From: Kribbella sp. VKM Ac-2568
GTDB lineage: Bacteria; Actinomycetota; Actinomycetes; Propionibacteriales; Kribbellaceae
Length of the DNA stretch: 64,000 bases
Assembly (NCBI RefSeq): GCF_004345365.1
Contig: NZ_SLVF01000009.1
Location: 62,001-126,000, forward strand
Direction: 5' to 3'
The notes under the pieces are model-generated. The model made no database searches. It saw only the letters and a list, made by a program, of their open reading frames with translations, and was not told where the DNA came from. Below are positions 8,613-17,384 of this stretch, one piece after another. How positions within the stretch are numbered: position 1 is the first letter of the stretch; each line of letters opens with the position of its first letter. A program made the translations under genes and the position numbers.

Positions 8613-8740
8613 TCCAGCATGTAGAGCAGGACCGAGAGCGCGGCCATCACGACGATGATCCGGACGATCGCGACGAACTCCGGGTCGAAGCGCTGCCGCC
8701 GCGCCCTGTGGGGATGCGGGTCATAAGGCTCAACGGCCAC
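8609..8740 (-). CDS. 43-residue single-span membrane protein
   Basis: A small ORF with GTG start overlapping the 3' end of the SAV_915-like gene by 11 bases. It has a basic N-terminal half (HRARRQRF) followed by one hydrophobic helix (VRIIVVMAALSVLLYML). Third positions are G/C-biased in this frame only. Function unknown; probably co-translated with the upstream gene. Confidence 0.5.
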   Translation of the reverse strand: MAVEPYDPHPHRARRQRFDPEFVAIVRIIVVMAALSVLLYMLD

Positions 8741-9038
8741 CGTGACCTGCCAACACCGAATCCCGCACCGCCGGAGCCGGTGCCGGTGTACCGACGTCCG
8801 GGCCGACGAGGACCGGGTCGAGCTGGATGATGCTGATCCCGGACGGGGCCAGCAGCTCCCGCAGTACGGACTCGTGCATCCGGATCCACTCCTGCCGCGG
8901 GCCTGTTGCCGCCCGCAACAACTCCATACTGCTGAACGCGATGCCCACCCGGACCCCATCGGGACGTCGCCCGAACTGCAGCGCCGCCACATCAGCGGCG
9001 CCGGCAACCCGGGTGGGCACGAATAACGGAACGCTCAT
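8730..9038 (-). CDS. SAV_915-like (SseB-related) small protein
   Basis: A 102-residue protein starting at ATG 9038 behind a good AGGAGAG ribosome site. Segments PLFVPTR, GRRPDGVRVGIAFSS, PRQEWIRMHESVLRELLAP and SIIQLDPVLVGP match the general pattern of SAV_915-family proteins of Actinobacteria, which are SseB-like and have no known activity. It is followed without gap by the 43-residue membrane protein. Confidence 0.65.
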   Translation of the reverse strand: MSVPLFVPTRVAGAADVAALQFGRRPDGVRVGIAFSSMELLRAATGPRQEWIRMHESVLRELLAPSGISIIQLDPVLVGPDVGTPAPAPAVRDSVLAGHGGR

Positions 9039-9102
9039 CGACTCTCCTGGCAATCGGCAACTCACATCACCGACGCTAGGCCGCGATCCACCCCCGAACG
9101 TC

Positions 9103-9136
9103 TTCTCTCACAGACTTCCCACACGGTTTCTCACAC
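9103..9136 (-). promoter_or_regulatory. Three direct repeats upstream of the SAV_915-like gene
   Basis: The minus strand carries GTGAGAAA, GTGGGAA and GTGAGAGAA spaced about 11-12 bases, close to one helical turn. They end roughly 25 bases before a possible -10 box (TAGCGT near 9078). The layout suits a direct-repeat-binding activator, but no protein is assigned. Confidence 0.35.
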
Positions 9137-9150
9137 CCTCAAACACCGCT

Positions 9151-10617
9151 TCAGAGCTCGAGTTGGAGGGGGTGCTCGGGTGGGCCTTCGGCCAGGAGGG
9201 TCTCGAGGAGAACGCCGAGAGAGCGGGGCGAGAAGACGGCGGGGCCGGAGTAGGACTTGAGGTCGGACACGCTCCACCACTGGTGGCCGTGGACGTTCTC
9301 GGCGCGGAGCTCGTCGGCGGTGAGGTCGCCCGACGGGGTGAAGGAGTCGATACGAACGAGGAAGTAGTCGTTGATCACGCCGTCGTAGCCGTTGGCGTGG
9401 CCGTCGGCAACCACCACCTGGTGCCACAGATGCGGCGGATCGTCCGGCGCCTCGATGCCGACCTCCTCGCGAAGCTCGCGGACCAGAGCGTCATGGGCCG
9501 ACTCCCCCGGCTCGACGCCACCACCCGGTGCGGCCCACACCGTCGGGCGGTCGTCGAACTCGAACCGCAGCAACAGAATCCGGTCGTCCTGATCCAGCAC
9601 TACGCCCCGCGCGGCCGGACGCAGGCGTGGTACCGGGACCTTCAGCTCACACTCGACCAGCTTCTCCACCGGCCGGAAACCGAAGCGGGTATTCACCTTC
9701 TGCATCGCCGTGTTCGTCTCGGCGGTCCATGTGTGCAACAGCTTCTGGGTGGTCCGGTGCTTGGCCAACTGCTCGAGGTTCCTGAGCTTGAGGTGGGCGC
9801 CGAGGTTGTGGCCGCGGTGCTCACGCAGTACGAGGGTGTCGAGTTGCTGCGCGGTGTCCGGGTCGGTCCGCGGCAGGTAGATGACCGTGTAACCGGCCGG
9901 TCGGCCATCGGACGTCCGCGCCAGCGTCAGCAGGGACAGCCAGGTCTTGTCGACCCGCTCCTCCTGCGCGCGAAGCTTCTCGACGTCCCAAGGCGCCGGG
10001 TCCTTGGTCATGCCACCCGTCGGTATGTCGCGGTCCATCGCGGTCCGCAGGTCGGCGAACGCCTGCAGGTGCTCCTCCGGACACGGCCCCGCCCACGACG
10101 TCAGCTCGTATCCGTCAAGTGCCTCCACCTGCACGGAACCCTCGTAGGGAAGCGGCACGACGAGGTGATCCTCGATGTGCTCGACGGTGAAGCCGAGCTT
10201 GGCCGCGAAGATGCTCCCGGGCCAGGTCTGGGTGGTGAACCCCTCCGGCACCCCCAGCTCGCACTGGAAGATCGTGCGCTCCACGACCGCGGCGCGGGAC
10301 CTCGCCCAGCCCCACAGCGCCGTACCGATCCCGCGACGACGTTCGGCCGGTGGGACACAGATCTCCACCTCGATCGAGTCCAGGTTGCTCTCGGTCCAGG
10401 TCTCGAAGAGCATCGCGCCGACGACTCGGTCCCCTGCGAAGGCGGCCACCGGCAGCCGCTGCTTCAGCGGGTTGGGAGTGCGCAACGAGTACGCGAGGGC
10501 GTCGTGGCTGCTCAAGATCGCGGCCGGCCGGTCGGCGACCGCGCCCGCCCGGTAGACGTCGTACCAGCTGTCGAAGAGGGTCTCGTCGGACGGGTCGATC
10601 TCGCGCACGGTGATCAC
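9151..10617 (-). CDS. Tandem GNAT acetyltransferase fused to a NUDIX hydrolase
   Basis: Three domains in one chain of about 488 residues. GNAT domain 1 has the acetyl-CoA loop in PPAERRRGIGTALWG. GNAT domain 2 has LREHRGHNLGAHLK and ends in NTRFGFRPVEK. The C-terminal NUDIX domain has a complete box GVEPGES..ALVRELREEVGI (G-x5-E-x7-REUxEExGU). The longer frame starts at 10647, but that GTG lies inside the leuA terminator; GTG 10617 is preferred. GNAT domains acetylate small molecules or proteins and NUDIX enzymes cut nucleoside diphosphate-X compounds. Substrate unknown; the fusion suggests resistance or metabolite-repair roles (inference). Confidence 0.85.
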   Translation of the reverse strand: MITVREIDPSDETLFDSWYDVYRAGAVADRPAAILSSHDALAYSLRTPNPLKQRLPVAAFAGDRVVGAMLFETWTESNLDSIEVEICVPPAERRRGIGTALWGWARSRAAVVERTIFQCELGVPEGFTTQTWPGSIFAAKLGFTVEHIEDHLVVPLPYEGSVQVEALDGYELTSWAGPCPEEHLQAFADLRTAMDRDIPTGGMTKDPAPWDVEKLRAQEERVDKTWLSLLTLARTSDGRPAGYTVIYLPRTDPDTAQQLDTLVLREHRGHNLGAHLKLRNLEQLAKHRTTQKLLHTWTAETNTAMQKVNTRFGFRPVEKLVECELKVPVPRLRPAARGVVLDQDDRILLLRFEFDDRPTVWAAPGGGVEPGESAHDALVRELREEVGIEAPDDPPHLWHQVVVADGHANGYDGVINDYFLVRIDSFTPSGDLTADELRAENVHGHQWWSVSDLKSYSGPAVFSPRSLGVLLETLLAEGPPEHPLQLEL

Positions 10618-10641
10618 CCGCCCGACCCAACCAAACGACAG

Positions 10642-10672
10642 GGCCACCCGCCACTGAATATGGCGGGTGGCC
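10642..10672 (-). terminator. Rho-independent-type terminator of leuA
   Basis: A perfect 12-bp inverted repeat GGCCACCCGCCA / TGGCGGGTGGCC with a 7-base loop lies 16 bases past the leuA stop. It is followed on the minus strand by a short T-containing stretch (TGTCGTTTGG). Confidence 0.75.
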
Positions 10673-10687
10673 GTGGAGTCATCGGAG

Positions 10688-12406
10688 TCAGCGGGTGGCG
10701 CGGTTGATGGCGGAGACGACCGCCTTCAGCGACGCGGTGAGGATGTTGGCGTCCCGGCCGACACCCCAGAAGACCTCGTCGCCGACCTCGCACTCGACGT
10801 ACGCCGCGGCGAGCGCGTCACCTCCGGCCGAGAGCGCGTGCTCGTGGTAGTCCAGCACCCGTACGTCGTACTTCAGCGGCTGGATCGCGTCGACGAAGGC
10901 CGACACCGGGCCGTTGCCCTCGCCGGTCAGCTCGTGCGGTACGCCGCCGGAGTACACCTGCACGCGGAGCTGGTCGCCCTGGCCCTCGCCGGACGTCGAG
11001 TTGACCGTGAGCAGCGACAGCTTGCCCGGCGCCAGGTACTCGGCCGCGAAGATGTCCCACATCTGCTGGGGGCCGACCTCGCCGCCCTCGGAGTCGGTGT
11101 GCTGCTGGATCACCCGGCTGAACTCGATCTGCAGCCGGCGCGGCAGGTCGAGCCGGTGCTCCGACTTCATGATGTAGGCGACGCCACCCTTGCCGGACTG
11201 CGAGTTGACCCGGATGACGGCCTCGTACGAGCGGCCGACGTCCTTCGGGTCGATCGGCAGGTACGGCGCCTCCCAGGCGATCTCGCCGACCGGCTTGCCC
11301 TCGGCCGCGGCCTGCTTGTCGAGCGCCTCCAGGCCCTTCTTGATCGCGTCCTGGTGGGAGCCGGAGAAGGCGGTGTAGACCAGGTCGCCCGCGTACGGCT
11401 GGCGCTCGGGGACGCGCATCTGGGTGCAGTACTCGACGGTACGGCGGATCTCGTCGATGTCGGAGAAGTCGATCTGCGGGTCGATGCCCTGGCTGAACAG
11501 GTTCATCCCCAGCGTGACCAGGTCGACGTTGCCGGTCCGCTCGCCGTGACCGAACAAGCACCCCTCGACCCGGTCCGCCCCGGCCATCAGGGCCAGCTCG
11601 GTCGCGGCCACCGCAGTACCGCGGTCGTTGTGCGGGTGCAGGCTGATCGTGCTGTGCTCGCGCCGGGTCAGGTTGCGGCCGAACCACTCGATCTGGTCGG
11701 CGTACACGTTCGGGGTCGACATCTCGACGGTGGCGGGCAGGTTGAGGATGATCTCGCGGCCCTCGGCGGGCTGCCAGACGTCACTGACCGCCTCGCACAC
11801 CTCGAGCGCGAACTCCAGCTCGGTGCCGGTGAAGATCTCCGGGCTGTACTGGTAGCCGAACTCGCAGTCGCCCAGCATCTCGTCGGCGTACTTCATCACC
11901 GTCTCGGTGCCGCGGACGGCGATGTTGCGGCACTCGGCCTTGTCCACGTTGAAGACGACCCGCCGGAACAGCGGCGCGGTCGCGTTGTAGAGGTGGATCG
12001 TCGCCTTCGGCGAGCCCTGCAGCGACTGCACGGTCCGCTCGATCAGCTCCTCGCGGGCCTGGGTCAGCACCGAGATGGTGACGTCTTCGGGGATCGCGTC
12101 CCCCTCGATCAGGCTGCGAACGAAGTCGAAGTCGTACTGGCTGGCGCTCGGGAAGCCGACCTCGATCTCCTTGTACCCCATCCGGACCAGCAGGTCGAAC
12201 ATCCGGCGCTTGCGGGCCGGCGACATCGGCTCGACCAGGGCCTGGTTGCCGTCGCGGAGATCGGTGGACAGCCAGCGCGGCGTCCGGTCGACGGACTTCG
12301 TGGGCCAGGCCCGGTCCGGCAGCTGGATCGGCGGGAACGCGCTGTAGCGCTGGACCGGCATGCCAGAGGTCTGCTGAACGGGCTTGGGCTGATTCTTCGG
12401 TGCCAT
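10688..12406 (-). CDS. leuA: 2-isopropylmalate synthase
   Basis: First committed enzyme of leucine synthesis, condensing acetyl-CoA with 2-oxoisovalerate. The 572-residue long (actinobacterial) form has an N-terminal extension and the TIM-barrel catalytic segment STDLRDGNQALVEP. The metal-binding HPHNDRGT motif and a C-terminal LeuA dimer/allosteric domain (about residues 430-570, PVSAFVDAIQPLKYDVRVLDY) follow. Start ATG 12406 follows an AGGAG site. Upstream is a leader peptide rich in Leu and a strong hairpin (12474-12513), so expression is probably attenuated by leucine supply. It stands alone between two terminator-like structures. Confidence 0.97.
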   Translation of the reverse strand: MAPKNQPKPVQQTSGMPVQRYSAFPPIQLPDRAWPTKSVDRTPRWLSTDLRDGNQALVEPMSPARKRRMFDLLVRMGYKEIEVGFPSASQYDFDFVRSLIEGDAIPEDVTISVLTQAREELIERTVQSLQGSPKATIHLYNATAPLFRRVVFNVDKAECRNIAVRGTETVMKYADEMLGDCEFGYQYSPEIFTGTELEFALEVCEAVSDVWQPAEGREIILNLPATVEMSTPNVYADQIEWFGRNLTRREHSTISLHPHNDRGTAVAATELALMAGADRVEGCLFGHGERTGNVDLVTLGMNLFSQGIDPQIDFSDIDEIRRTVEYCTQMRVPERQPYAGDLVYTAFSGSHQDAIKKGLEALDKQAAAEGKPVGEIAWEAPYLPIDPKDVGRSYEAVIRVNSQSGKGGVAYIMKSEHRLDLPRRLQIEFSRVIQQHTDSEGGEVGPQQMWDIFAAEYLAPGKLSLLTVNSTSGEGQGDQLRVQVYSGGVPHELTGEGNGPVSAFVDAIQPLKYDVRVLDYHEHALSAGGDALAAAYVECEVGDEVFWGVGRDANILTASLKAVVSAINRATR

Positions 12407-12473
12407 GATGCGGGTTCTCCTCGCGGGAAGCGTGTACTACGGGGTCGGGATGCGACCGGCGTACGACGAAACT

Positions 12474-12513
12474 CCGCGGCGAGGGAACCGGCCTACGTCA
12501 GGCCTCGCCGCGG
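12474..12513 (-). promoter_or_regulatory. leuA attenuator hairpin
   Basis: A perfect 11-bp inverted repeat CCGCGGCGAGG / CCTCGCCGCGG. The first arm (12513-12503) lies inside the leader-peptide coding sequence, right after its four Leu codons. The second arm (12484-12474) lies past the leader stop and is followed by AGTTTCGTCG. A ribosome stalled at the Leu codons would cover the first arm and keep the hairpin from forming. Confidence 0.7.
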
Positions 12514-12542
12514 CAGCGAAGGAGAAGAAGCTGGTGCCGCAT
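12498..12542 (-). CDS. leuA leader peptide
   Basis: A 14-residue ORF, MRHQLLLLRCRGEA, too short for ORF callers. It has four consecutive Leu codons (CTT CTT CTC CTT, 12530-12519) and stops about 90 bases before leuA. Leader-peptide control of leuA is known in other Actinobacteria. The Leu run, the position and the overlap with the attenuator hairpin make the assignment convincing. No clear Shine-Dalgarno precedes the ATG. A TAGACT box 10 bases upstream (near 12558) with TCGACC 18 bases further suggests a nearly leaderless transcript (inference). Confidence 0.78.
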   Translation of the reverse strand: MRHQLLLLRCRGEA

Positions 12543-12715
12543 GATGCCAGCGAGTCTATGCACAACCCCATCCAGAGGTCGAGCCGGGGGTCTCGCCAAC
12601 CGAGACAAATCCGTCACCGGGAGTAGTACTTCCGAGTGTCACGGTCCGGCCCCTGATCTTGCGTCAGCGCCGGATCAGCGTCACAGTCCGTAACATGGGG
12701 ACGTGTTCGAGATCC

Positions 12716-13435
12716 ATGAGACCCAGTCGGCGACAGGTCTTACTGGCCGGCACCGTCGTGGCTGCTTCGACTGTCGCGGTCACCGAGACGGCTACCGCCG
12801 CCGGGGGCTACGGATCCGGTGACATCGTCGACTGGCGCGGGTTCAGCCGGGCGATCTCGAGCGAGGCGATCATCAGGAGCGTCCTGGCCCGCAACGGGGT
12901 TTTCATGTTCGGCGACAGCATCGCGGTCCAGGACGGCAGGTCCCTGGCGACCCGGCTGGCCGGACGGACGGGTGATCCGCTGGCCGTGCACAACTGGTCC
13001 GGCCGCCCGACGACCCCCGCCGTCGACGTGCTGGCGCAGTGGGCCCAGAACTATGGACTCCCCCGCCGCATCCTGATGGCGACCGGGACCAACGACATCT
13101 TCAATCCTCCGGTCTTCGCCGGCCAGGTCGACCGGACGATGGCCATCGTGGGCCGCACCCGCACCGTGGTCTGGGTCAACGTGCAGATCGCCCGGACCAC
13201 CCAGCCGGCGGCTGTCCAGGTCGCCGACCAGCGCAACGGCGCCTGGATCAACCTGCAACTGTGCGAGGCGCAGCGACGCCACCCGAACCTGCGCCTCGTG
13301 CGCTGGGCCGAGTACCTCGCCGCCAAGCCCACCCGCCTCACGGTGTACCTGCGGTCAGGCGTCCACACCACGGTCCCGGCCGGGCAGAATGCCCGCAACG
13401 AACTGATCGTCCTGGCACTGGCGGCAGCCAGGTAG
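12716..13435 (+). CDS. Secreted SGNH/GDSL-type hydrolase
   Basis: About 239 residues from ATG 12716, chosen because it places a clean signal peptide at the start: SRRQVLLAG (twin-arginine-like), a hydrophobic core and ATATAAGG as cleavage region. SGNH blocks are visible: FGDS (nucleophile Ser), Gly in the NWSGRP region, TGTND (Asn) and SGVH near the C-terminus (His). The family contains esterases, lipases and carbohydrate esterases; the exact substrate is unknown. An upstream in-frame ATG (12694) exists but adds nothing to the signal peptide. Confidence 0.78.
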   Translation: MRPSRRQVLLAGTVVAASTVAVTETATAAGGYGSGDIVDWRGFSRAISSEAIIRSVLARNGVFMFGDSIAVQDGRSLATRLAGRTGDPLAVHNWSGRPTTPAVDVLAQWAQNYGLPRRILMATGTNDIFNPPVFAGQVDRTMAIVGRTRTVVWVNVQIARTTQPAAVQVADQRNGAWINLQLCEAQRRHPNLRLVRWAEYLAAKPTRLTVYLRSGVHTTVPAGQNARNELIVLALAAAR

Positions 13436-13535
13436 GTCACGACCGCGACCAGGCGAGAACTCTCGGCTACCATCTTCCGGTCTGGACCCGGGAACCGACC
13501 CGGGGCAACCGTGTAAGACGATCGAGGGGAACCGG

Positions 13536-16136
13536 GTGTCCGAGAAGTCGACGCCGGCCAAGCCGCATGTGGTGATGATGGTCGCCAACGACATCAGCAA
13601 CGACGCGCGGGTGATCAAGGAAGCAGTGGCGCTGGCGCAGACCGATGTGCGGGTCACGCTGCTCGGCGTCGCTCCGGCCGGCAGCGCAGCCAACCTGGAC
13701 TCCCTCGACCACCGGGTCGTGATGATGCGGTTGCAGGGCGCCTTCCCGCTGCGGGACGACCGGATCCGGCGGCGGAAGCAGCGGCGGGCCCGCCGGCTTC
13801 CGCTGGTGGGGTACCGCCTGACCTCCGACTCGGTCGTGCAGCAGATCCGGATCGACGCCCAGCTGGCCGATCTCAAGGCCGAGTCCGGGCGAGCCGCCGC
13901 GGACCGCAGGGCGGGATCGGCCGGTGCGCTGGGCTACAAGCTCGGAGTGGTGGGCCGCGGGCTGCGGCAGCGGAGGCTGCGGCTCGGCCAGCAGAGCATC
14001 ACGGTTCGCAAGGGCCTGACCCGCCGGCAGAACAAGCTGTTCGCGTCCGGCTGGAAGACCTGGGACGACGTCCAGGCCAAGACCGAGCGGCCGGTGAACT
14101 GGCGCAAGGTCGTGCCCGAGGCCTACGACTACGAGAAGATCTTCGGTCCGGTGCTCGACGAGCTGGCGCCAGATGTGCTGCACGCCCACGACATGCACCT
14201 GATCGGCGTCGCCACCCGCGCCGCCGGTCGCGCATCGCTGCGGGGCCGCAAGCTGAAGGTCGTCTACGACGCGCACGAATACGTTCCGGGCCTTTCCAGG
14301 TACCACCCGCGGACACCGCGCTTCATCGCCGCCTGGGCCCAGCACGAGCGCGAGTACATCCGCAGCGCCGACCGGGTGATCACGGTCAGCCCGGCGATCG
14401 CGCGCAGGTTGCAGACCGAGCACCGGCTCGACCGTGAGCCGACCGTCATCATCAACACGCCCAGCCAGTTCGAGGGCACGGCCGACGTCGACGACCTGCG
14501 CAGCCAGGTCGGGCTGGCTGACGACGTCCCCCTGCTGGTCTACAGCGGTGGCGTCACCCGCGCCCGCGGCGTCGAGACCGCGGTCCAGGCGCTCCCCCAG
14601 CTCCCCGGTGTCCACCTCGCCGTGGTCTGTGTGCCGACCACGAAGATGAGGCCCGTCGACGAGTTGCGGACCCTGGCGGAATCGCTGGGCGTCGAGGACC
14701 GGGTGCACTACGTCGAGCCGGTCGGGCCGGACGAGGTCACCTCGTTCCTGCGCACCGCCGACATCGGGCTGATCCCGATCCTGCGGTTCCCCAGCCACGA
14801 GATGGCCTTGCCGAACAAGGTGTTCGAGTACATCTTCGCCGGGCTGCCCGTGGTCACCAGCAACATGCCGAGCCTGACCGAGTTCGTGAACGAGACGAAG
14901 ATCGGCGAGGTCTTCGAGGTCGAGAACCCGACCGACCTGGCCGCCAAGGTCTCCCGCATCCTGGCGGACCCGGCGCCGTACCGGGAGCGGGCCGGCGACA
15001 CCGAGCTCCGCCGCGAGGTCTCCTGGGAAGGCCAGGCCGACCAGCTGCGGAACCTGTACGCCGACCTCGTCGGCAGGGAACTGCCGGTGGATGCCGCTCA
15101 GCCGGCCCCACGGCAGGTCTTCATCGGCCCCGCCAACATCGCGGGCCAGGCCGGCCAGTGGGCCAAGGCGATCCAGCGCAACAACCCGGGCAGGTCGGCG
15201 GTGTCGATGCGGATCGAGGCCGGCCTGCAGGACTTCCCGGCCGACTGGACCGTCAGGCGGGAGCGGTACAAGTCGAGCGCCGCCTGGCGGGCGGAGACCG
15301 CGGACTACCTGCTGCACAACGTTTCTCACGTGCTGTTCGAGAGCGGCAGGCCGATCCTCGGTCAGTCGTCCGACGCCTGGTTCGGCAACGACCTGCCCGT
15401 GCTCGACACCGCGGGTATCAAGCACGGCGTGATCTTCCACGGGCCGGAGGTGCGGGACCCGCGCCGGCACGCCGAGATCTACCCGCACTCGCCGTTCACC
15501 GACCGCGAGGACAAGGCGACGACTCAGCTGCAGGTCGCCGTCGAGCTGATGCAGGCGCACCTGAAGGACTACGCAGGACCGCGCTTCGTCGCCACCCCCG
15601 ACCTCCTCGAGTTCGTCGAAGGCAGCGTCTGGCTGCCCGCGGTCGTGGACCTGGATGACGACGCTCCGGCGCAGCCGGTCCTCGAACGCGACAAGCCGGT
15701 GGTCCTGCACGCACTGTCCAGGACAGATCTCAAGGGCACGGCCGACATCGACGCCGTCCTCACAGAACTGCACTCGAAGGGCCTGATCGAGTACCAGCGG
15801 GTCGAAGGTGTCTCCCATGCCGAGCTGACCAAGCTGGTCCGGGACGCGGACATCGTCGTCGATCAACTGCTGCTCGGTGCCTACAGCGCCTTCGCGGTAG
15901 AGGCGATGGCCGCCGGACGAGTCACCGTCGGCCACGTCGCCAAGCATGTCCGGGACCTGCTCCCGCTGGAGCTCCCCATCGTCGAGGCAACCCCGGACAC
16001 CCTGGGCGACGTCATCGAGCAACTCGTATCCCAGCGAGGACCCGCCCGGGCAGCAGCCGCCGCCGGACCGCAGTACGTCAAGGAACTGCACGACGGGCGC
16101 AAGTCCGCCGAGGTCCTCGCGACCTTCCTGCAGTAG
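13536..16136 (+). CDS. Two-module GT-B glycosyltransferase
   Basis: An 866-residue cytoplasmic protein with no signal or membrane helix. Residues about 10-520 form a GT4-like GT-B fold: VVMMVANDISNDARVIKEA at the start, DVLHAHDMHLIGV, AHEYVPG, and the nucleotide-sugar region MALPNKVFEYIFAGLPVV. Residues about 535-866 begin again with VFIGPANIAGQAGQWAKAI and hold a second GT-like C-half (GAYSAFAVEAMAAGRV). A duplicated or fused arrangement of this kind suggests two transfer steps on an envelope polysaccharide or glycolipid (inference). GTG start. Confidence 0.8.
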   Translation: MSEKSTPAKPHVVMMVANDISNDARVIKEAVALAQTDVRVTLLGVAPAGSAANLDSLDHRVVMMRLQGAFPLRDDRIRRRKQRRARRLPLVGYRLTSDSVVQQIRIDAQLADLKAESGRAAADRRAGSAGALGYKLGVVGRGLRQRRLRLGQQSITVRKGLTRRQNKLFASGWKTWDDVQAKTERPVNWRKVVPEAYDYEKIFGPVLDELAPDVLHAHDMHLIGVATRAAGRASLRGRKLKVVYDAHEYVPGLSRYHPRTPRFIAAWAQHEREYIRSADRVITVSPAIARRLQTEHRLDREPTVIINTPSQFEGTADVDDLRSQVGLADDVPLLVYSGGVTRARGVETAVQALPQLPGVHLAVVCVPTTKMRPVDELRTLAESLGVEDRVHYVEPVGPDEVTSFLRTADIGLIPILRFPSHEMALPNKVFEYIFAGLPVVTSNMPSLTEFVNETKIGEVFEVENPTDLAAKVSRILADPAPYRERAGDTELRREVSWEGQADQLRNLYADLVGRELPVDAAQPAPRQVFIGPANIAGQAGQWAKAIQRNNPGRSAVSMRIEAGLQDFPADWTVRRERYKSSAAWRAETADYLLHNVSHVLFESGRPILGQSSDAWFGNDLPVLDTAGIKHGVIFHGPEVRDPRRHAEIYPHSPFTDREDKATTQLQVAVELMQAHLKDYAGPRFVATPDLLEFVEGSVWLPAVVDLDDDAPAQPVLERDKPVVLHALSRTDLKGTADIDAVLTELHSKGLIEYQRVEGVSHAELTKLVRDADIVVDQLLLGAYSAFAVEAMAAGRVTVGHVAKHVRDLLPLELPIVEATPDTLGDVIEQLVSQRGPARAAAAAGPQYVKELHDGRKSAEVLATFLQ

Positions 16137-16145
16137 CCGGGGAGC

Positions 16146-16727
16146 TCAGCGGATCGGTTCGAGGAAGCTGAGCACCCGGGTCATCAGGAGGGCGGTCGCG
16201 TCCCTGTCGAAGGCCGGCAGGGACGAGTCGGTGAAAAGGTGCTCCTTACCGGGGTAGAGGAACAGTTCTGCCTGGTCGGTGGAGGCGACGAGAGCGCGGG
16301 CCGAGGCCAGGTCGCCGTCCTCCTCGGTGAAGAACGGGTCGGCGTCCATCCCGTGCACCTGGACGGGAACACCCTCGGGCCAGGCCTCGCCGAACTCCGA
16401 AACCGGGACGCACGAGTGGAACAGCAGCGCTCCCTTGGCTCCCGGACGGGTCTGGGCCAGCTCCTGAGCCGGCATGCCGCCGAGTGAGAAGCCCGCGTAG
16501 ACCAGCGCGTCGCCGAGCCCCTCGGCTGCGGCGATCCCGCGCTGGCTGACCGTGCCGAAGCCGGTCTGCCGCGCGTAGTCCAGTCCCTCGTCAAGGGTGC
16601 CGAAGGTCTTCCCCTCGTACATGTCCGGCAGGTGCACGGTGTGACCCGCCTGGCGCAGTTCGTCGGCGAAGGCCCGCACCCCCTCGGTCAGTCCCTGCGC
16701 GTGGTGGTACAGCACTATCTCGGCCAT
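16146..16727 (-). CDS. Dienelactone hydrolase family protein (alpha/beta hydrolase)
   Basis: A 193-residue single-domain alpha/beta hydrolase. The nucleophile elbow is GFSLGG, so Ser replaces the Cys of classical dienelactone hydrolase. The acid is in GMDADPFF and the His in GKEHLF. Length fits the family. The start ATG 16727 faces the divergent ArsR-like regulator 69 bases away, which suggests local control. Substrate unknown. Confidence 0.88.
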   Translation of the reverse strand: MAEIVLYHHAQGLTEGVRAFADELRQAGHTVHLPDMYEGKTFGTLDEGLDYARQTGFGTVSQRGIAAAEGLGDALVYAGFSLGGMPAQELAQTRPGAKGALLFHSCVPVSEFGEAWPEGVPVQVHGMDADPFFTEEDGDLASARALVASTDQAELFLYPGKEHLFTDSSLPAFDRDATALLMTRVLSFLEPIR

Positions 16728-16796
16728 GGTCTGCTCTCTTTCGGCGCGAATGATCCAAATATCTCGAACAAACCGTGATGCTAGTCTAATCCGATC

Positions 16797-17384
16797 ATGG
16801 CGATCAATCCCCCGGTCCCGGACTACGACCTCAAGGACACCGTCGAACTCACCACGGCCGAGCAGGTGCGGGCAATCAGCGACCCGCTCCGGACGACGAT
16901 CCTCGGCCTCCTGCACGAGCGCGCCGCGACCGTGACCGAACTGGCCGCCGCGGTCAAGCGGCCCAAGAGCACCGTCGCGCACCACGTCAACGTGCTCGCC
17001 GACGCCGGCCTGCTGCGCGTAGTACGGACCAGGCGGGTCAGGGCGATCGAGGAGCGGTACTACGGGCGCGCCGCGCGAATGTTCTACATCGGCCTGGGCC
17101 GGCGGCGCTCGGACGGCAAGGAGCTCCCGAAGGACTTCAACGACTTCGAGGTCGCCGCGAAGGAGTCCGCGACCGCCTATGACCTGGGTCAGCTGCGCTC
17201 CTTCATCCGGCACGCCCGGATCCCCGAGGAACGCGCGGCCGAGTTCTGGAAACGCGTCGACCAGGTGATCCACGAGTTCGACAAGCTCCCCCGCTCCGGC
17301 GACACGACCTACGGCTTCACCGTCGGTCTCTACCCGATGATCGACTACCCCACTCTCCCGCCCCGCCCCGACGAAGAGGACTGA
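16797..17384 (+). CDS. ArsR-like winged-helix transcriptional regulator
   Basis: A 195-residue protein with an N-terminal winged helix: EQVRAISDPLRTTILGLL, the recognition-helix area TVTELAAAVKRPKSTVAHHV and the wing LLRVVRTRRVRAIEERYY. It continues into an effector or dimerisation domain of about 110 residues without recognisable metal-binding Cys. Such proteins repress neighbouring genes; the divergent dienelactone hydrolase is the obvious candidate target. An AT-rich stretch with TAGTCT 9 bases before ATG suggests a -10 box and a short leader. Confidence 0.85.
   Translation: MAINPPVPDYDLKDTVELTTAEQVRAISDPLRTTILGLLHERAATVTELAAAVKRPKSTVAHHVNVLADAGLLRVVRTRRVRAIEERYYGRAARMFYIGLGRRRSDGKELPKDFNDFEVAAKESATAYDLGQLRSFIRHARIPEERAAEFWKRVDQVIHEFDKLPRSGDTTYGFTVGLYPMIDYPTLPPRPDEED

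Noticed and set aside
13467..16091. 874-codon open frame on the minus strand opposite the glycosyltransferase gene
   Set aside because: Low-complexity Asp/Arg/Gly/Leu/Val-rich product with no motifs. It is the usual antisense shadow of a high-GC gene; the plus-strand frame has clear GT motifs and codon bias.
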